DNA of 64,000 nt from Streptomyces subrutilus. GTDB lineage: Bacteria > Actinomycetota > Actinomycetes > Streptomycetales > Streptomycetaceae. How positions within the stretch are numbered: the stretch's first letter is position 1; each line of letters opens with the position of its first letter. Of this stretch, positions 15,720 through 25,622 are shown in pieces. Where the stretch lies: positions 4,754,001-4,818,000 of the forward strand of contig NZ_CP023701.1 in the NCBI RefSeq assembly GCF_008704535.1, written 5' to 3'. A model generated the notes under the pieces. That model made no database searches and had not been told where the DNA came from. It saw only the letters and a program-made list of their open reading frames with translations. A program made the translations under genes and the position numbers.

Positions 15720-16121
15720 ATGGCTCGCACCCCCGTGCCCGCGCAGGCCCGTGTCACCGCCGGCCGTTCCGCTGCGGATCGGGTCCCTTCGGGCCTCGTC
15801 CCCTCGGCCCGCCTGCGGTCCGTCCGCGCCGTCGCGCTGCTGCTTCCCCTGGTGCTCGTGCTGCTCGGGGGAGTCCTCGGGCTGTTCGCCGGGGAGAGCG
15901 GGCTCGGGGCCGTGGTGGTGGCCCTCGCCGCCACCGTCGCCGTGGGGGCCGAGGCCCTCGCGGCCGCCGCCCGACTGGTACGGCCCGTGCCACCGCACCG
16001 CATACGCACCGCGATCCGGGACCGCGAGCAGCGCACGGCGTTCCTGCCGCAGCGCGATCCCGACGCCTCGGGCCGGTCGCGGCCGAGGGCGCCCGGCCGT
16101 CTCGTCCCGACGGCCGCGTAG
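15720..16121 (+). CDS. DUF6412-type membrane protein
   Basis: A 133-aa protein with a basic N-terminal third, two adjacent membrane segments (AVALLLPLVLVLLGGVLGLFA and LGAVVVALAATVAVGAEALA), and a basic C-terminal tail with IRTAIRDREQRTAFLPQRDP, the part that defines DUF6412. The ATG follows GGAAGGGGGG. It is encoded directly before a YidC/Oxa1-type insertase, an arrangement common in Streptomyces. It may therefore be an accessory protein or substrate of that insertase (inference). Confidence 0.75.
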   Translation: MARTPVPAQARVTAGRSAADRVPSGLVPSARLRSVRAVALLLPLVLVLLGGVLGLFAGESGLGAVVVALAATVAVGAEALAAAARLVRPVPPHRIRTAIRDREQRTAFLPQRDPDASGRSRPRAPGRLVPTAA

Positions 16122-16285
16122 GGGCGCGCAGTAACGCATCACCACCCTCTTCACCCCTCTTCGCCCTTCCCCCTCGGTCGGTTCCCACCGACCGCGCGCT
16201 GCTGCCGCCCCTCGCGGCTCGTCACGCCGAAATGCGGTTCCCTGCATCCCTTTCGACGTCCGACGAGACCCTCCGGAGCGCCCAC

Positions 16286-17080
16286 GTGTCCGTTTTCACC
16301 CATCTTGTGGCCGAGCTCGGCCGGCTGTTGCAGCCGATGCTCGCCGGTTCCGCGACCGCTGCCGCGATCGTGCTGTTCACCGTGCTCGTCCGGCTCGCCC
16401 TGCACCCGCTGAGCCGTGCCGCCTTCCGGGGAGCCACCCCGGTGGCGGGGATCCTGCCCACCCTCCTGCAACTGCCGGTGTTCTTCGTGATGTACCGGGC
16501 CTTCTCCTCGGCGGAGGTCGGCGGCTCGGCCAACGAGCTCCTCGGACACCGGCTGTTCGCCGCGCCGCTCGGGGCCGACTGGACCGAGGCGTTGGGCGAG
16601 GGCGGGCTGCTCGGGGCGCAGGGGCTGGTGTTCCTCGGGCTGTTCGCGGCCATCGCGGCGGTGGCCGCGTGGAGCGCCGTACGCGGCCGGCGCGCTGCGG
16701 CGTCCGCGCCGCTGGGCACCCCTCCGGTGCCCGCGGGCCGGAGCGTGGAGCCGAAGGGCGGGGCCGGCGCGCGGGCGGGGAAGGCCGGGAGGCCGTCGGG
16801 TGCGGCCGGGCGGCCGGGCGGCAAGCCCGTCGAGTTGACCGCCGAGCAGCAGGAGGCCGTGCGCAAGCTGGGCGGTGTGCTGCCGCTGCTCTCCTTCGGC
16901 ACGCTGATCACGGCCGCCGTGGTGCCGCTGGCCGCCGGGCTGTACCTGCTGACCAGCACCTCGTGGGCCGTGGCCGAGCGGGCCTGGCTCCAGCACCGCA
17001 AGGAGCGGGCGGGCCGCGCCGAGCGTGCCGGGAGCGGTGCGCCGCTGGCCGCCGAGGCGGCCGTGCGTTCCACCCTGTGA
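16286..17080 (+). CDS. YidC/Oxa1-family membrane protein insertase (paralogue)
   Basis: The 264-aa protein has the Oxa1 core: a first helix ending IVLFTVLVRLALHPLSRAAF, ILPTLLQLPVFFVMYRAFSS, and later GVLPLLSFGTLITAAVVPLA and LYLLTSTSWAVAERAWL. It lacks the large periplasmic domain of Gram-negative YidC. The cytoplasmic loop is long and Pro/Gly/Lys-rich. The GTG at 16286 has GGAG eight bases upstream and is preferred over the ATG at 16232. This gene is not in the rpmH-rnpA-yidC context, so it is probably a second copy. It inserts or folds membrane proteins with or without Sec. Confidence 0.87.
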   Translation: MSVFTHLVAELGRLLQPMLAGSATAAAIVLFTVLVRLALHPLSRAAFRGATPVAGILPTLLQLPVFFVMYRAFSSAEVGGSANELLGHRLFAAPLGADWTEALGEGGLLGAQGLVFLGLFAAIAAVAAWSAVRGRRAAASAPLGTPPVPAGRSVEPKGGAGARAGKAGRPSGAAGRPGGKPVELTAEQQEAVRKLGGVLPLLSFGTLITAAVVPLAAGLYLLTSTSWAVAERAWLQHRKERAGRAERAGSGAPLAAEAAVRSTL

Positions 17081-17110
17081 ACAGGGTCTTGCGGATTGGG
17101 TCGACTTCTT

Positions 17111-17130
17111 GGAGGATCAACCAATCCTCC
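17111..17130. promoter_or_regulatory. Palindrome upstream of FAH-family gene
   Basis: GGAGGAT, six bases, ATCCTCC. The 7-bp inverted repeat lies about 72 bases before the ATG of the fumarylacetoacetate hydrolase-family gene. Its size and position fit an operator for a GntR-like repressor. A weak terminator for the insertase gene is the alternative. Confidence 0.45.
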
Positions 17131-17201
17131 GATGGCCGCAACCCATCGGCCGGTCCGGGCGCGCGCCCGGACCGACCACCCACGACCACGGGAGAATGCC
17201 C

Positions 17202-18059
17202 ATGAAGCTGCTGCGTGTCGGACCCGTCGGGTCGGAGCGCCCCGCGCTGCTCGACCAGGACGGGACCCTGCGTGACCTGTCCGGCCTGGTCACGGATGTG
17301 GACGGTGCACTCCTGGCCGACGACGCCGTGCTGTCCCGCGTACGGGACGCGGCCGGATCGGGGGAGCTCCCGGTCCTGGACCCGGAGGGGCTGCGCATCG
17401 GTGCGCCCCTCGGTCGCATCGGCAAGGTCGTGGGCATCGGGCTGAACTACTTCGGGCACGCGGCCGAGGTCGGCGCGGAGCCGCCGGCCGAGCCGATCCT
17501 CTTCCTCAAGGCCCCCGACACCGTGGGCGGTCCCGACGACACCGTGCTGATCCCGCGCGGCAGCGTGAAGACGGACTGGGAGGCGGAGCTCGGCGTCGTC
17601 ATCGGCGCCACCGCCCGCTACCTGGCCTCCGCCGAAGAGGGCCTCGCGCACGTCGCCGGCTACGCGCTGGTCAACGACGTCTCCGAGCGCGAGTTCCAGA
17701 TCGAGCGCGGCGGCACCTGGGACAAGGGCAAGAACTGCGAGACCTTCACCCCGGTCGGCCCCTGGCTGGTCACGGCCGACGAGGTCGCCGACCCGCAGGC
17801 CCTGGCCGTGAAGCTGTGGGTGAACGGCGAGCTCCGGCAGGACGGCGACACCGCGGACCAGATCTTCCCGGTGGGCGAGGTCGTGCGGTACGTGAGCCAG
17901 TTCATGACCCTGTACCCGGGTGACCTCATCGTCACCGGTACGCCGGCGGGCGTGGCCATGGGCCAGCCCGAGCCGAAGCCGTACCTGCGGGCCGGTGACG
18001 TCGTCGAGCTGGAGATCGAGGGCCTCGGCCGCCAGCGCCAGGAGTTCAAGGGCGCGTAG
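17202..18059 (+). CDS. Fumarylacetoacetate hydrolase-family protein
   Basis: The 285-aa protein has an N-terminal cap domain and the FAH catalytic fold: VGIGLNYFGHAAE, EPILFLKAPDTVGGPDD, DWEAELGVVIG (metal-binding Glu and Asp) and NDVSEREFQIERGGTWDKGK. Near the C-terminus GDLIVTGTPAGVAMG is diagnostic. Such enzymes cleave C-C bonds in, or hydrolyse, 2-keto acid intermediates. This size group includes 2-hydroxyhepta-2,4-diene-1,7-dioate isomerases and ureidoglycolate-lyase-like proteins. The ATG is 7 bases after GGAG. It is monocistronic, so the substrate is not deducible. Confidence 0.88.
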   Translation: MKLLRVGPVGSERPALLDQDGTLRDLSGLVTDVDGALLADDAVLSRVRDAAGSGELPVLDPEGLRIGAPLGRIGKVVGIGLNYFGHAAEVGAEPPAEPILFLKAPDTVGGPDDTVLIPRGSVKTDWEAELGVVIGATARYLASAEEGLAHVAGYALVNDVSEREFQIERGGTWDKGKNCETFTPVGPWLVTADEVADPQALAVKLWVNGELRQDGDTADQIFPVGEVVRYVSQFMTLYPGDLIVTGTPAGVAMGQPEPKPYLRAGDVVELEIEGLGRQRQEFKGA

Positions 18060-18066
18060 ACCCGGC

Positions 18067-18104
18067 CGCGCGGGCCGTCCCCCCGTCCGGGGACGGCCCG
18101 CGCG
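18067..18104. terminator. Strong convergent terminator
   Basis: Perfect 16-bp stem CGCGCGGGCCGTCCCC/GGGGACGGCCCGCGCG with a 6-nt loop, just after the FAH-family stop and before the convergent oxidoreductase gene. Confidence 0.85.
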
Positions 18105-18185
18105 ACCGGCTTTCCCCGGGCCGTCCGGACCATCGCCCGCCGGGCCGCGCCGTCCGGACGGGCCGCCGTGCCGCCGGGTGGTGCC

Positions 18186-19298
18186 CTACCGCTCCGCGGC
18201 CGCCGGGACCTCCACCGCCACGCCCTCGCGCGAGGAGGTCCGCGCCGCCTCCAGGACGTCGAGGCAGGCCGCGGCCTCGTACGCGGTGACCGGGGCGGAG
18301 CCGCCCTCGCGCAGGGCCGCGGCCACCGCCGCGTAGTACGCCGGGTAGTCGCCCGGCAGCGTCGGCACCGGCGTCCCGCCGCCGGTCAGCGGGGACTCGC
18401 CGGAGCCCAGCCGGCCCCAGAGGTGCTCGGGTTCCTCGCCCCACGGCGCGCCCGTGCCCGGCCGCAGCCCCTCGCGCAGGGCGGCCTCCTGCGGGTCCAG
18501 GCCGTACTTCACGTAGCCCGCGGTCGAGCCCAGGACGCGCATGCGCGGGCCGAGTTGGGCGGCCGTCGCGCTGACGTAGAGGTGCGAGCGGACGCCGCTC
18601 GCATGGGTGAGGGCGATGAAGGTGTCGTCGTCGGCGCGGGCGCCGGAGCGGCGGACGTCGGCCTCGGCGTAGACGCGGACCGCCGGACCGAACAGCACCA
18701 GGGCCTGGTCCACCACGTGGCTGCCGAGGTCGTACAGCAGCCCGCCGATCTCCTCCGGCGCCCCCGACTCGCGCCAGCCGCCCTTGAGCTGCGGGCGCCA
18801 GCGTTCGTAGCGGGACTCGAACCGCTGCACCTCGCCGAGCTCTCCGTCCGCGACGAGACGGCGCACGGTCAGGAAGTCGTTGTCCCAGCGGCGGTTCTGG
18901 AAGACCGACAGGAACGTCCCGGTCCGCTCGGCGAGGTCGCCGAGCGCGCGGGCCTCGGCGGCGGTGGCCGCCAGCGGCTTGTCCACGACGACGGGGAGGC
19001 CGGCTTCGAGGGCGGTGGTGGCCAGCGCGACGTGCGTCTTGTTGGGCGTGGCGATCACCACGAGGTCGAGGGCCGGAGCGTCCCCGCGGTCCCACAGTTC
19101 GTCGGCGGACGCGGCGATCCGCACCTCCGGGTAGGCCGCGCGGGCCTGCGCCTGCCGCTCGGGGTCGGAGGTCACGACCGTGTCGAGGACGAGGCCTCCG
19201 GTGGCGGTGACGAGGGGCGCGTGAAAGACGGAACCGGCGAGTCCGTAGCCGATGAGGCCGACGCGGAGGGGACCGGTGGGAGCGGCGGTGGCGTTCAT
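18186..19298 (-). CDS. Gfo/Idh/MocA-family oxidoreductase
   Basis: An NAD(P)-dependent sugar or cyclitol dehydrogenase-type protein of 370 aa. The Rossmann start RVGLIGYGLAGSVFHAPL is at about residues 11-28. The catalytic-domain signature DKPLAATAAEARAL includes the lysine of the EKP-like motif (here DKP). GGLLYDLGSHVVDQALVLFG and YVKYGLDPQEAALREGL follow the family pattern. The ATG has GGAG four bases before it. It is divergent from a ROK repressor with a shared palindromic operator, so it is probably induced by a sugar that binds that repressor. Confidence 0.92.
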   Translation of the reverse strand: MNATAAPTGPLRVGLIGYGLAGSVFHAPLVTATGGLVLDTVVTSDPERQAQARAAYPEVRIAASADELWDRGDAPALDLVVIATPNKTHVALATTALEAGLPVVVDKPLAATAAEARALGDLAERTGTFLSVFQNRRWDNDFLTVRRLVADGELGEVQRFESRYERWRPQLKGGWRESGAPEEIGGLLYDLGSHVVDQALVLFGPAVRVYAEADVRRSGARADDDTFIALTHASGVRSHLYVSATAAQLGPRMRVLGSTAGYVKYGLDPQEAALREGLRPGTGAPWGEEPEHLWGRLGSGESPLTGGGTPVPTLPGDYPAYYAAVAAALREGGSAPVTAYEAAACLDVLEAARTSSREGVAVEVPAAAER

Positions 19299-19303
19299 GG
19301 CTC

Positions 19304-19330
19304 CACTTTGGCAACAGTGTTGCCAAAGTG
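19304..19330. promoter_or_regulatory. ROK-type operator in divergent promoter
   Basis: A perfect 12-bp inverted repeat, CACTTTGGCAAC/GTTGCCAAAGTG, with a 3-bp centre. It lies just before the oxidoreductase start and 24 bases before the ROK gene start. Binding here would repress both genes. Confidence 0.8.
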
Positions 19331-19353
19331 CAAGGAAGGTGGACAATGGCCAG

Positions 19354-20634
19354 GTGAACAGGGGTACGGACGGGCGTGCGGACGGTGCCGAGGGCAGGAC
19401 GGCGGCCTACGGGCGCGCGGGTGTGCGCGGCGGGGCGAACCTCCCGGCGCTGCGCGGCCACAACGAGGCGCTGCTGCTGGACCTGGTGCGCGGGGCCGGG
19501 CCGACGGGCCTGGGCCGCGCCGAGCTCGCCGCCCGTACCGGGCTCACCCCGCAGGCCGTCAGCAAGATCGCGGCGCGGCTCGCGGCGGAGGGGCTGCTCG
19601 CGGACGCCGGCCGCGCCGCGTCCACCGGAGGCAAACCGCGCACCCTGCTCCGGCTGGCCCCGCAGGCGCGCCACGCGCTCGGGGTGCACCTGGACCGGGA
19701 CGAACTGCGGGCCGTACGGGTCGACCTGGCGGGTGCGGTCCTCGCCCGGACCGGCGGCCCGCTGGACTTCGGCGCCGGTCCGGAGGCGGCGGCCGGGGCG
19801 GTCGTACGGGCGGTCGTGCGGCTGGCGGACCCGTCCGGGCCGCCGCTGCTGGGCGTCGGCGTGGCCGCCCCGGGACCGCTGGACCACCGGACCGGGGTGC
19901 TGGGCCGGGTGACGGGCTTTCCGGGCTGGGAGGGGTACCCGTTGCGGGAGGTGCTGGAGCGGCGGCTGGGCCTGCCCGTGGTCCTGGACAAGGACACGAA
20001 CGCCGGGGCGGCCCTGGCCGGTCCGGCCCGGCCGGCGGCCTCGGCAGGGGAGGCCGGTGCACGGGAGGCCTCGGCACGGGAGTTCTCCGCACGCGAGGCC
20101 GGTGCACGGGAGCTCATCGCACGGGCGGCCGGCGATCCCGTCGGCCCTGCCGGTCCCGCGGCGGCGCCGGCGCCGTTCGCCGCGACGGGGCCCGCCGACT
20201 CCGTGTACCTCCACGTCGGTACCGGGCTCGGGGCCGGGCTCCGGCTGGGCGGGCGGATCCACCGGGGGGTGCGCTCGGCCGCGGGGGAGTTCGGCCACCA
20301 GGTGCTCCGCCTGGACGGGCCGCCCTGCCGGTGCGGGGCCCGGGGCTGCGCGGAGGTGCTCTGCCTGGACGCGGTGGCCCGGGGCGACCTGCCCGGCGCC
20401 GCGCGGATCCTGGGCGAGGGCGCGGCCAACCTGGTCGCGCTGCTGGACGTGGACCACGTCCTGCTCGGCGGCCGGGTCGTCGCGTCGGCCCCGGAGGTCT
20501 TCGTGGCGGGCGTCCGCGCGGTCCTGGAGGCCCGCTCCCTGACCCCGGACCCGCCCGCGGTCGCCCCGGCCCCGGGCGAAGTGGCGCAGGGTGCGGCGGA
20601 ACTCTGCCTGGCCCCCTTCTTCGGCCGCGCCTGA
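19354..20634 (+). CDS. ROK-family transcriptional repressor
   Basis: The 426-aa protein has an N-terminal winged helix (NEALLLDLVRG, RAELAARTGLTPQAVSKIAA) and a sugar-kinase-like ROK domain with GVGVAAPGPLD, LPVVLDKDTNAGAALAG, LHVGTGLGAGL and the zinc motif CRCGARGCAE. Between the last two kinase-fold motifs lies an extra Ala/Glu/Arg-rich segment of about 50 residues, with repeats around AREASAREFSAREAGARE that normal ROK proteins lack. An in-frame GTG at 19339 is an alternative start. It most likely represses itself and the divergent oxidoreductase. Confidence 0.9.
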   Translation: MNRGTDGRADGAEGRTAAYGRAGVRGGANLPALRGHNEALLLDLVRGAGPTGLGRAELAARTGLTPQAVSKIAARLAAEGLLADAGRAASTGGKPRTLLRLAPQARHALGVHLDRDELRAVRVDLAGAVLARTGGPLDFGAGPEAAAGAVVRAVVRLADPSGPPLLGVGVAAPGPLDHRTGVLGRVTGFPGWEGYPLREVLERRLGLPVVLDKDTNAGAALAGPARPAASAGEAGAREASAREFSAREAGARELIARAAGDPVGPAGPAAAPAPFAATGPADSVYLHVGTGLGAGLRLGGRIHRGVRSAAGEFGHQVLRLDGPPCRCGARGCAEVLCLDAVARGDLPGAARILGEGAANLVALLDVDHVLLGGRVVASAPEVFVAGVRAVLEARSLTPDPPAVAPAPGEVAQGAAELCLAPFFGRA

Positions 20635-20871
20635 ACAGGGGCCGCCCCGCCCGGCCCGGCCGCCCCGCCCCTGCTGCCCTGCCCCGCCCACCCGGCCCTG
20701 CCCCTGCCCGGGCCGCGCCGTGACCCCGTGCGCCGATCGGGCGTAAACCGGGGTGGTGCGCGCGTGGCTCTCCGCAGGGGGTCGCGCGGGCGTGACAGGG
20801 TGCGGGCAGGCCGGGGTGATCGTCACCTCGTCCGATCATCGTCCCGTCCGGCGAGCAAGCGAAGGTCTTCC

Positions 20872-21645
20872 ATGCGACTGCGCAAAGCCCTTGCCCTCAC
20901 CGCCGTCCTCTGCGCCGCCCTGGCCACCGCCGCGCCCCCCGCCGGCGCCGATGTCGGGACCGGCGGCGGCGCCCGCCCCGCGCCCGCGCTCCCGTCCCGG
21001 GCCAAGGCCACCTGCGGGGACGGGAAGAGCCCCGCGTTCCCGATCGGGGCGCGGATCAGGGGCGGCCCGGCCGTGTACCGCACCGGCGGCGACCCGCAGA
21101 GCTGGTACCTGGACCTGACCAACTCCACCGGCTCCGTGTGCACGGCCATCCACCCCGTCGTCGTCCTCACCGACACGGCCCGCGCCCTGCGCCCCGCGCA
21201 CCTGCGGATGGACTTCGCCGCCTCCGGCGGCCCCTTCCCCGTCAGCCTGGAGCACACCGACCGCGACGAGATCATCGCCGTCTTCGACGGCGGCGACGCC
21301 TTCCCCGGCTTCACCGTCGCCTCCGGCGGCACCCTCACCGTCAAGGTCTCCCTCGCCTTCGCCCCCGACGCCCCCACCGGCGAGGTCGTCGCCGACGCCG
21401 CCCTGGTCCAGCGCAAGGGCGACGACGGGGACTGGGTCGGCGAGGCCGGCGGCTACCGCTTCACCGTCGAAGGCCCGGAGGACGGCGCCGAAGCGGGCTC
21501 CCTCGCGCACACCGGGCCCCGCGACCGGGCCTACGGGCTCGGCGTCGGCGCCGCGGCCGCCCTCGCCGCCGGCGGCGGACTGCTGCTGGGCGCCCGGCGG
21601 CTGCGCACCCGGGACGGCCGCCCCAGGGACGCCTCCGCGCAGTAG
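20872..21645 (+). CDS. Secreted LAxTG-anchored surface protein
   Basis: The 257-aa protein has an N-terminal signal peptide (MRLRKALALTAVLCAALATA, cleaved after an A-x-A near residue 31). The extracellular domain of about 180 residues contains two cysteines. A C-terminal sorting signal follows: LAHTG at residues 211-215, a hydrophobic segment (YGLGVGAAAALAAGGGLLLG) and an Arg-rich tail. LAxTG is the class E sortase recognition motif, so this is a likely substrate of the sortase encoded at 8.5 kb. The extracellular domain is not recognised. Confidence 0.82.
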   Translation: MRLRKALALTAVLCAALATAAPPAGADVGTGGGARPAPALPSRAKATCGDGKSPAFPIGARIRGGPAVYRTGGDPQSWYLDLTNSTGSVCTAIHPVVVLTDTARALRPAHLRMDFAASGGPFPVSLEHTDRDEIIAVFDGGDAFPGFTVASGGTLTVKVSLAFAPDAPTGEVVADAALVQRKGDDGDWVGEAGGYRFTVEGPEDGAEAGSLAHTGPRDRAYGLGVGAAAALAAGGGLLLGARRLRTRDGRPRDASAQ

Positions 21646-21727
21646 TCCCGCCCCGCCCCGGCCGTCCGCCCGCGCCCCCGCGCCGTCCCGTCGCCGTCCG
21701 TACACCCGGCCCGCATAGAGTCCCTCC

Positions 21728-22492
21728 GTGGAAGAACAGACCCAGCGCCACCGGCCCGGATCGCCCGTCCGCTCCGGCATCCCCGAGCACGGGCGCATCC
21801 CCAAGTACTACGCCGTGAAGGCCCGCATCGCCGAGCTCCTCGACGAGCTCGGCGAGGGGGGCCCGCTGCCCACCGAGCGGGACCTCGCGGAGCGGTACGA
21901 GGTCTCCCGCGAGACCGTCCGCCAAGCCCTCCGGGAGCTGCTGCTGGAGGGCCGGCTGCGCCGCTCCGGCCGCGGGACCGTCGTCGCCGGCCCGAAGCTG
22001 GAGCAGCCGCTCTCCCTGGCCAGCTACACCGAGGGCGTCCGCCGTCAGGGCCGTCGGCCCGGCCGCCACCTGATCGGGCTGGAGCAGTTCCCCTGCCCGC
22101 CCGAACTCGCCCCGGGCATCGGTGCGCAGGCCGGCGAACCCGTCTGGCACCTGGAGCGCGTCCTGCTGGCCGACGACGAGCGCGTCGGCCTGGAGAGCAC
22201 CTACATCAGGGTCGCCCGCGCCCCCCGCCTGGACAGCGATTTCCAGCCGGACTCCTCCTTCTACGGCTACCTCCGCGACAGCCTCGGCATCGCCTTCGGG
22301 GAGGCCGACGAGAAGCTGGAGACGGTCCTCGCGACGCCCCGCGAGGCCCTCCTGGTCGGGACCCCGCCCGCGCTGCCCATGCTGCTCATCCACCGCTTCT
22401 CGCGGGACCGCGAAGGCAGCCCGCTGGAGCGGGTGCGTTCCCTCTACCGTGGGGACCGGTTCAGCTTCACGACCCGCCTGCGGCCCGAATAG
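21728..22492 (+). CDS. GntR (HutC-subfamily) regulator of phosphonate locus
   Basis: The 254-aa protein has an N-terminal winged helix (KYYAVKARIAELLDEL, PLPTERDLAERYEVSRETVR) and a UTRA effector domain with QFPCPPELAPGIGAQAGEPV, LESTYIRVA and a C-terminal SLYRGDRFSFTTRL. It precedes a cluster for 2-aminoethylphosphonate-type import and breakdown on the same strand, so it is presumably the local repressor, released by the phosphonate or a breakdown product. Candidate operators with the core GGGTCTRGWCC lie at about 22550 and 28630. The GTG start is assigned by the family N-terminus. Confidence 0.88.
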   Translation: MEEQTQRHRPGSPVRSGIPEHGRIPKYYAVKARIAELLDELGEGGPLPTERDLAERYEVSRETVRQALRELLLEGRLRRSGRGTVVAGPKLEQPLSLASYTEGVRRQGRRPGRHLIGLEQFPCPPELAPGIGAQAGEPVWHLERVLLADDERVGLESTYIRVARAPRLDSDFQPDSSFYGYLRDSLGIAFGEADEKLETVLATPREALLVGTPPALPMLLIHRFSRDREGSPLERVRSLYRGDRFSFTTRLRPE

Positions 22493-22549
22493 TCCGAACG
22501 AAATCCCTCACAGCGCCTCGAAAGGGGCGTCGCGATGTCACGAGAAGAT

Positions 22550-22567
22550 AACGGGTCTAGTCCAAAC
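22550..22567 (+). promoter_or_regulatory. Candidate GntR operator, copy 1
   Basis: TAACGGGTCTAGTCCAAA, with the imperfect palindrome GGTCTAGTCC, lies about 75-90 bases before the FAD oxidoreductase start. A near-identical box occurs before the secreted phosphatase-superfamily gene. HutC-type regulators favour this type of site. Confidence 0.6.
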
Positions 22568-22639
22568 GTTGAGGCCTGTTCACCGGCCCGTAGCCCGGCC
22601 GCTCCCCGCGGGCCACGGGACGCGACCACCTTGGTCGGC

Positions 22640-23761
22640 GTGAGAGTCATAGTCGTCGGAGGCGGCGTGGTCGGCACCATGCACGCCTGGCAAGCAGTCC
22701 AACGCGGCCACGAGGTCGTCCAGATCGAGCGCGAGGCGGAGGCCCGCGGAGCGTCCCTGCGCAATTTCGGCCAGATCTGGGTCAGCGGGCGGGCCGGGGG
22801 CGAGGAGCTCGACACCGCCCTGCGGGCCCGCGAGCTCTGGGAGCGCATCGGCGCGGAGGTGCCCGGCCTGGGCTTCCGGGCCATCGGCTCCCTCACCCCC
22901 GTCCGCACCGCCCGCGAACACGCGGTCGCCCGGGCGGCCGTGGCCCGGCCCGACGCCGCCGCCCGCGGCTACGCGCTGGTCACCGCCGCGGAGGCACGGG
23001 CGCTCAACCCGGCCCTGCGCGGCGACTTCGAGGCCGCCCTGTGGTGCGAGCGGGACGCGGCCGTCGAACCGCGCACCGCCCAGCTCCACCTCCGCGAGGC
23101 CCTGCGCGCCACGGGCCGCTACACCTTCCTCCCCGGCCGCGAGGTCCGCGCGGCGGCCGGCCCCGGCGCGGTCCGCGACGACCACGGCGACGTCCACCGC
23201 GGCGACGCGGTCGTCCTCGCCACCGGAGCCTGGCTGTCCGGCCTGGTCCGCGAGCTGGCCCCCGACCTGCCCGTACGGCGCGTACGCCTCCAGATGATGC
23301 AGACCGCGCCGCTCGGCGAGGAACTGACCACCTCGGTCGCGGACGCCGACAGCTTCCGCTACTACCCGGCCTACGCCTCGCCCGCCCTCGACGAACTGAA
23401 CGCCGGACAGGACCAGGCGCCCGTCGCGGCCGCGCACGCCATGCAGCTGCTGATGGTGCAGCGCAGCGACGGCGGGCTGACCATCGGCGACACCCACGAG
23501 TACGAGCACCCCTTCGCCTTCGACACCCTCGAAGACCCCTACGAGCACCTCACCGGGGTCGCCGAATCCTTCCTGGGGCGGCCGCTGCCGAAGGTCCGGC
23601 GCCGCTGGGCGGGCGTGTACGCGCAGTGCACCGACACCACCCGCGTCGTCCACCGCCAGCAGGTGGCCGACGGCATCTGGCTGGTGACCGGCCCCGGCGG
23701 GCGCGGCATGACCTGCTCGCCCGCCATAGCCGAGACCACCGCGAACGAACTGGGCTGGTGA
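22640..23761 (+). CDS. FAD-dependent oxidoreductase, TIGR03364-type (aminoethylphosphonate locus)
   Basis: The 373-aa protein has a Rossmann FAD-binding start VIVVGGGVVGTMHAWQAV, SLRNFGQIW, and a C-terminal GPGGRGMTCSPAIAE. The DAO fold and context match the TIGR03364 group, which is found with phosphonatase-like HAD proteins and 2-aminoethylphosphonate ABC transporters. It probably oxidises an aminophosphonate (2-aminoethylphosphonate or its N-methyl form) at the amine to give an aldehyde and amine, taking the place of the PhnW transaminase absent here (inference). The GTG chosen begins directly at the FAD motif. An ATG at 22535 would add 35 residues that do not look coding. Confidence 0.85.
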   Translation: MRVIVVGGGVVGTMHAWQAVQRGHEVVQIEREAEARGASLRNFGQIWVSGRAGGEELDTALRARELWERIGAEVPGLGFRAIGSLTPVRTAREHAVARAAVARPDAAARGYALVTAAEARALNPALRGDFEAALWCERDAAVEPRTAQLHLREALRATGRYTFLPGREVRAAAGPGAVRDDHGDVHRGDAVVLATGAWLSGLVRELAPDLPVRRVRLQMMQTAPLGEELTTSVADADSFRYYPAYASPALDELNAGQDQAPVAAAHAMQLLMVQRSDGGLTIGDTHEYEHPFAFDTLEDPYEHLTGVAESFLGRPLPKVRRRWAGVYAQCTDTTRVVHRQQVADGIWLVTGPGGRGMTCSPAIAETTANELGW

Positions 23762-23766
23762 GCCGG

Positions 23767-24572
23767 ATGACCGACACGACGGGCAGGACCGACATGACGC
23801 ACCCCCACCCGAACCCGCACCCGAACACCGCGCGGGCCACGCAGCGCGCGCAGGCCACCGGGACGGCCACCGCCCCGCCCGCCCGCCCCGCCGGCCCCCG
23901 CACGCTGGTCGTGCTCGACATGGCCGGTACCACCGTCGCCGACGGCGGCCTCGTCGAGCGGGCCTTCGAGCGCGCCGCCGAACACCTGGGCGTGCGGCCG
24001 GGCACGCCCGACCACGCCGAGAAGCTCCGCTACGTCCGCGACACGATGGGCGAGTCGAAGATCTCCGTCTTCCGCCACCTCTTCGGCAGCGAGGAGCTGG
24101 CCCACCGCGCCAACTCCGCCTTCGAGACCGCGTACGCCGACCTGGTCGACGGCGGCCTCGTCACCCCGCTCCCCGGCGCCCGCGAGACCATCGAACGGCT
24201 CCGCGCCGACGGCCGCACCGTCGTCCTGACCACCGGCTTCGCCCGGGTCACCCAGGACGCGATCCTCGACGCCCTCGGCTGGCGGGACCTCGCCGACCTC
24301 ACCCTCTGCCCGGCCGACGCGGGCGGCCGCGGCCGCCCCCACCCGGACATGGTGCTGGCCGCCTTCCTGCGCACCGGAGCCGCGGTGGACGTGCGCGACG
24401 TCGTGGTCGCCGGGGACACCGCCTTCGACATGCTCAGCGGCCGACGGGCCGGCGCCGGCCTCGTCGCGGGCGTCCTCACCGGCGCCCACGACCGCGCCGC
24501 GCTCCTGGACCACGGCGCGACCCACGTCCTGGACTCGGTCGCCGGGCTCCCGGCCCTGCTCGCGGAGCCGGT

Positions 24573-24576
<4 letters not shown>
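23767..24576 (+). CDS. Phosphonatase-like HAD hydrolase (TIGR03351-type)
   Basis: The 269-aa protein is a HAD hydrolase: nucleophile region LVVLDMAGTTVADGG with Asp51, a helical cap (TMGESKISVFRHLFG), VVLTTGFAR as motif II, and VVVAGDTAFDMLSGRRAG as the acidic motif. The DMAGTTV start distinguishes TIGR03351 proteins from classical phosphonoacetaldehyde hydrolase (DWAGTTVD). In this locus it probably cleaves the C-P bond of phosphonoacetaldehyde or a related product. The first ~45 residues are a His/Pro/Ala-rich extension not needed for the fold. It overlaps or abuts the upstream stop; GTG at 23758 is the alternative start. Confidence 0.85.

Positions 24577-25614
<1,038 letters not shown>

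Positions 25615-25622
<8 letters not shown>

Noticed and set aside
18046..20826. A 926-residue minus-strand frame across the oxidoreductase and ROK genes
   Set aside because: Both real genes have clear family motifs in other frames; this frame is low-complexity Arg/Gly/Pro shadow.
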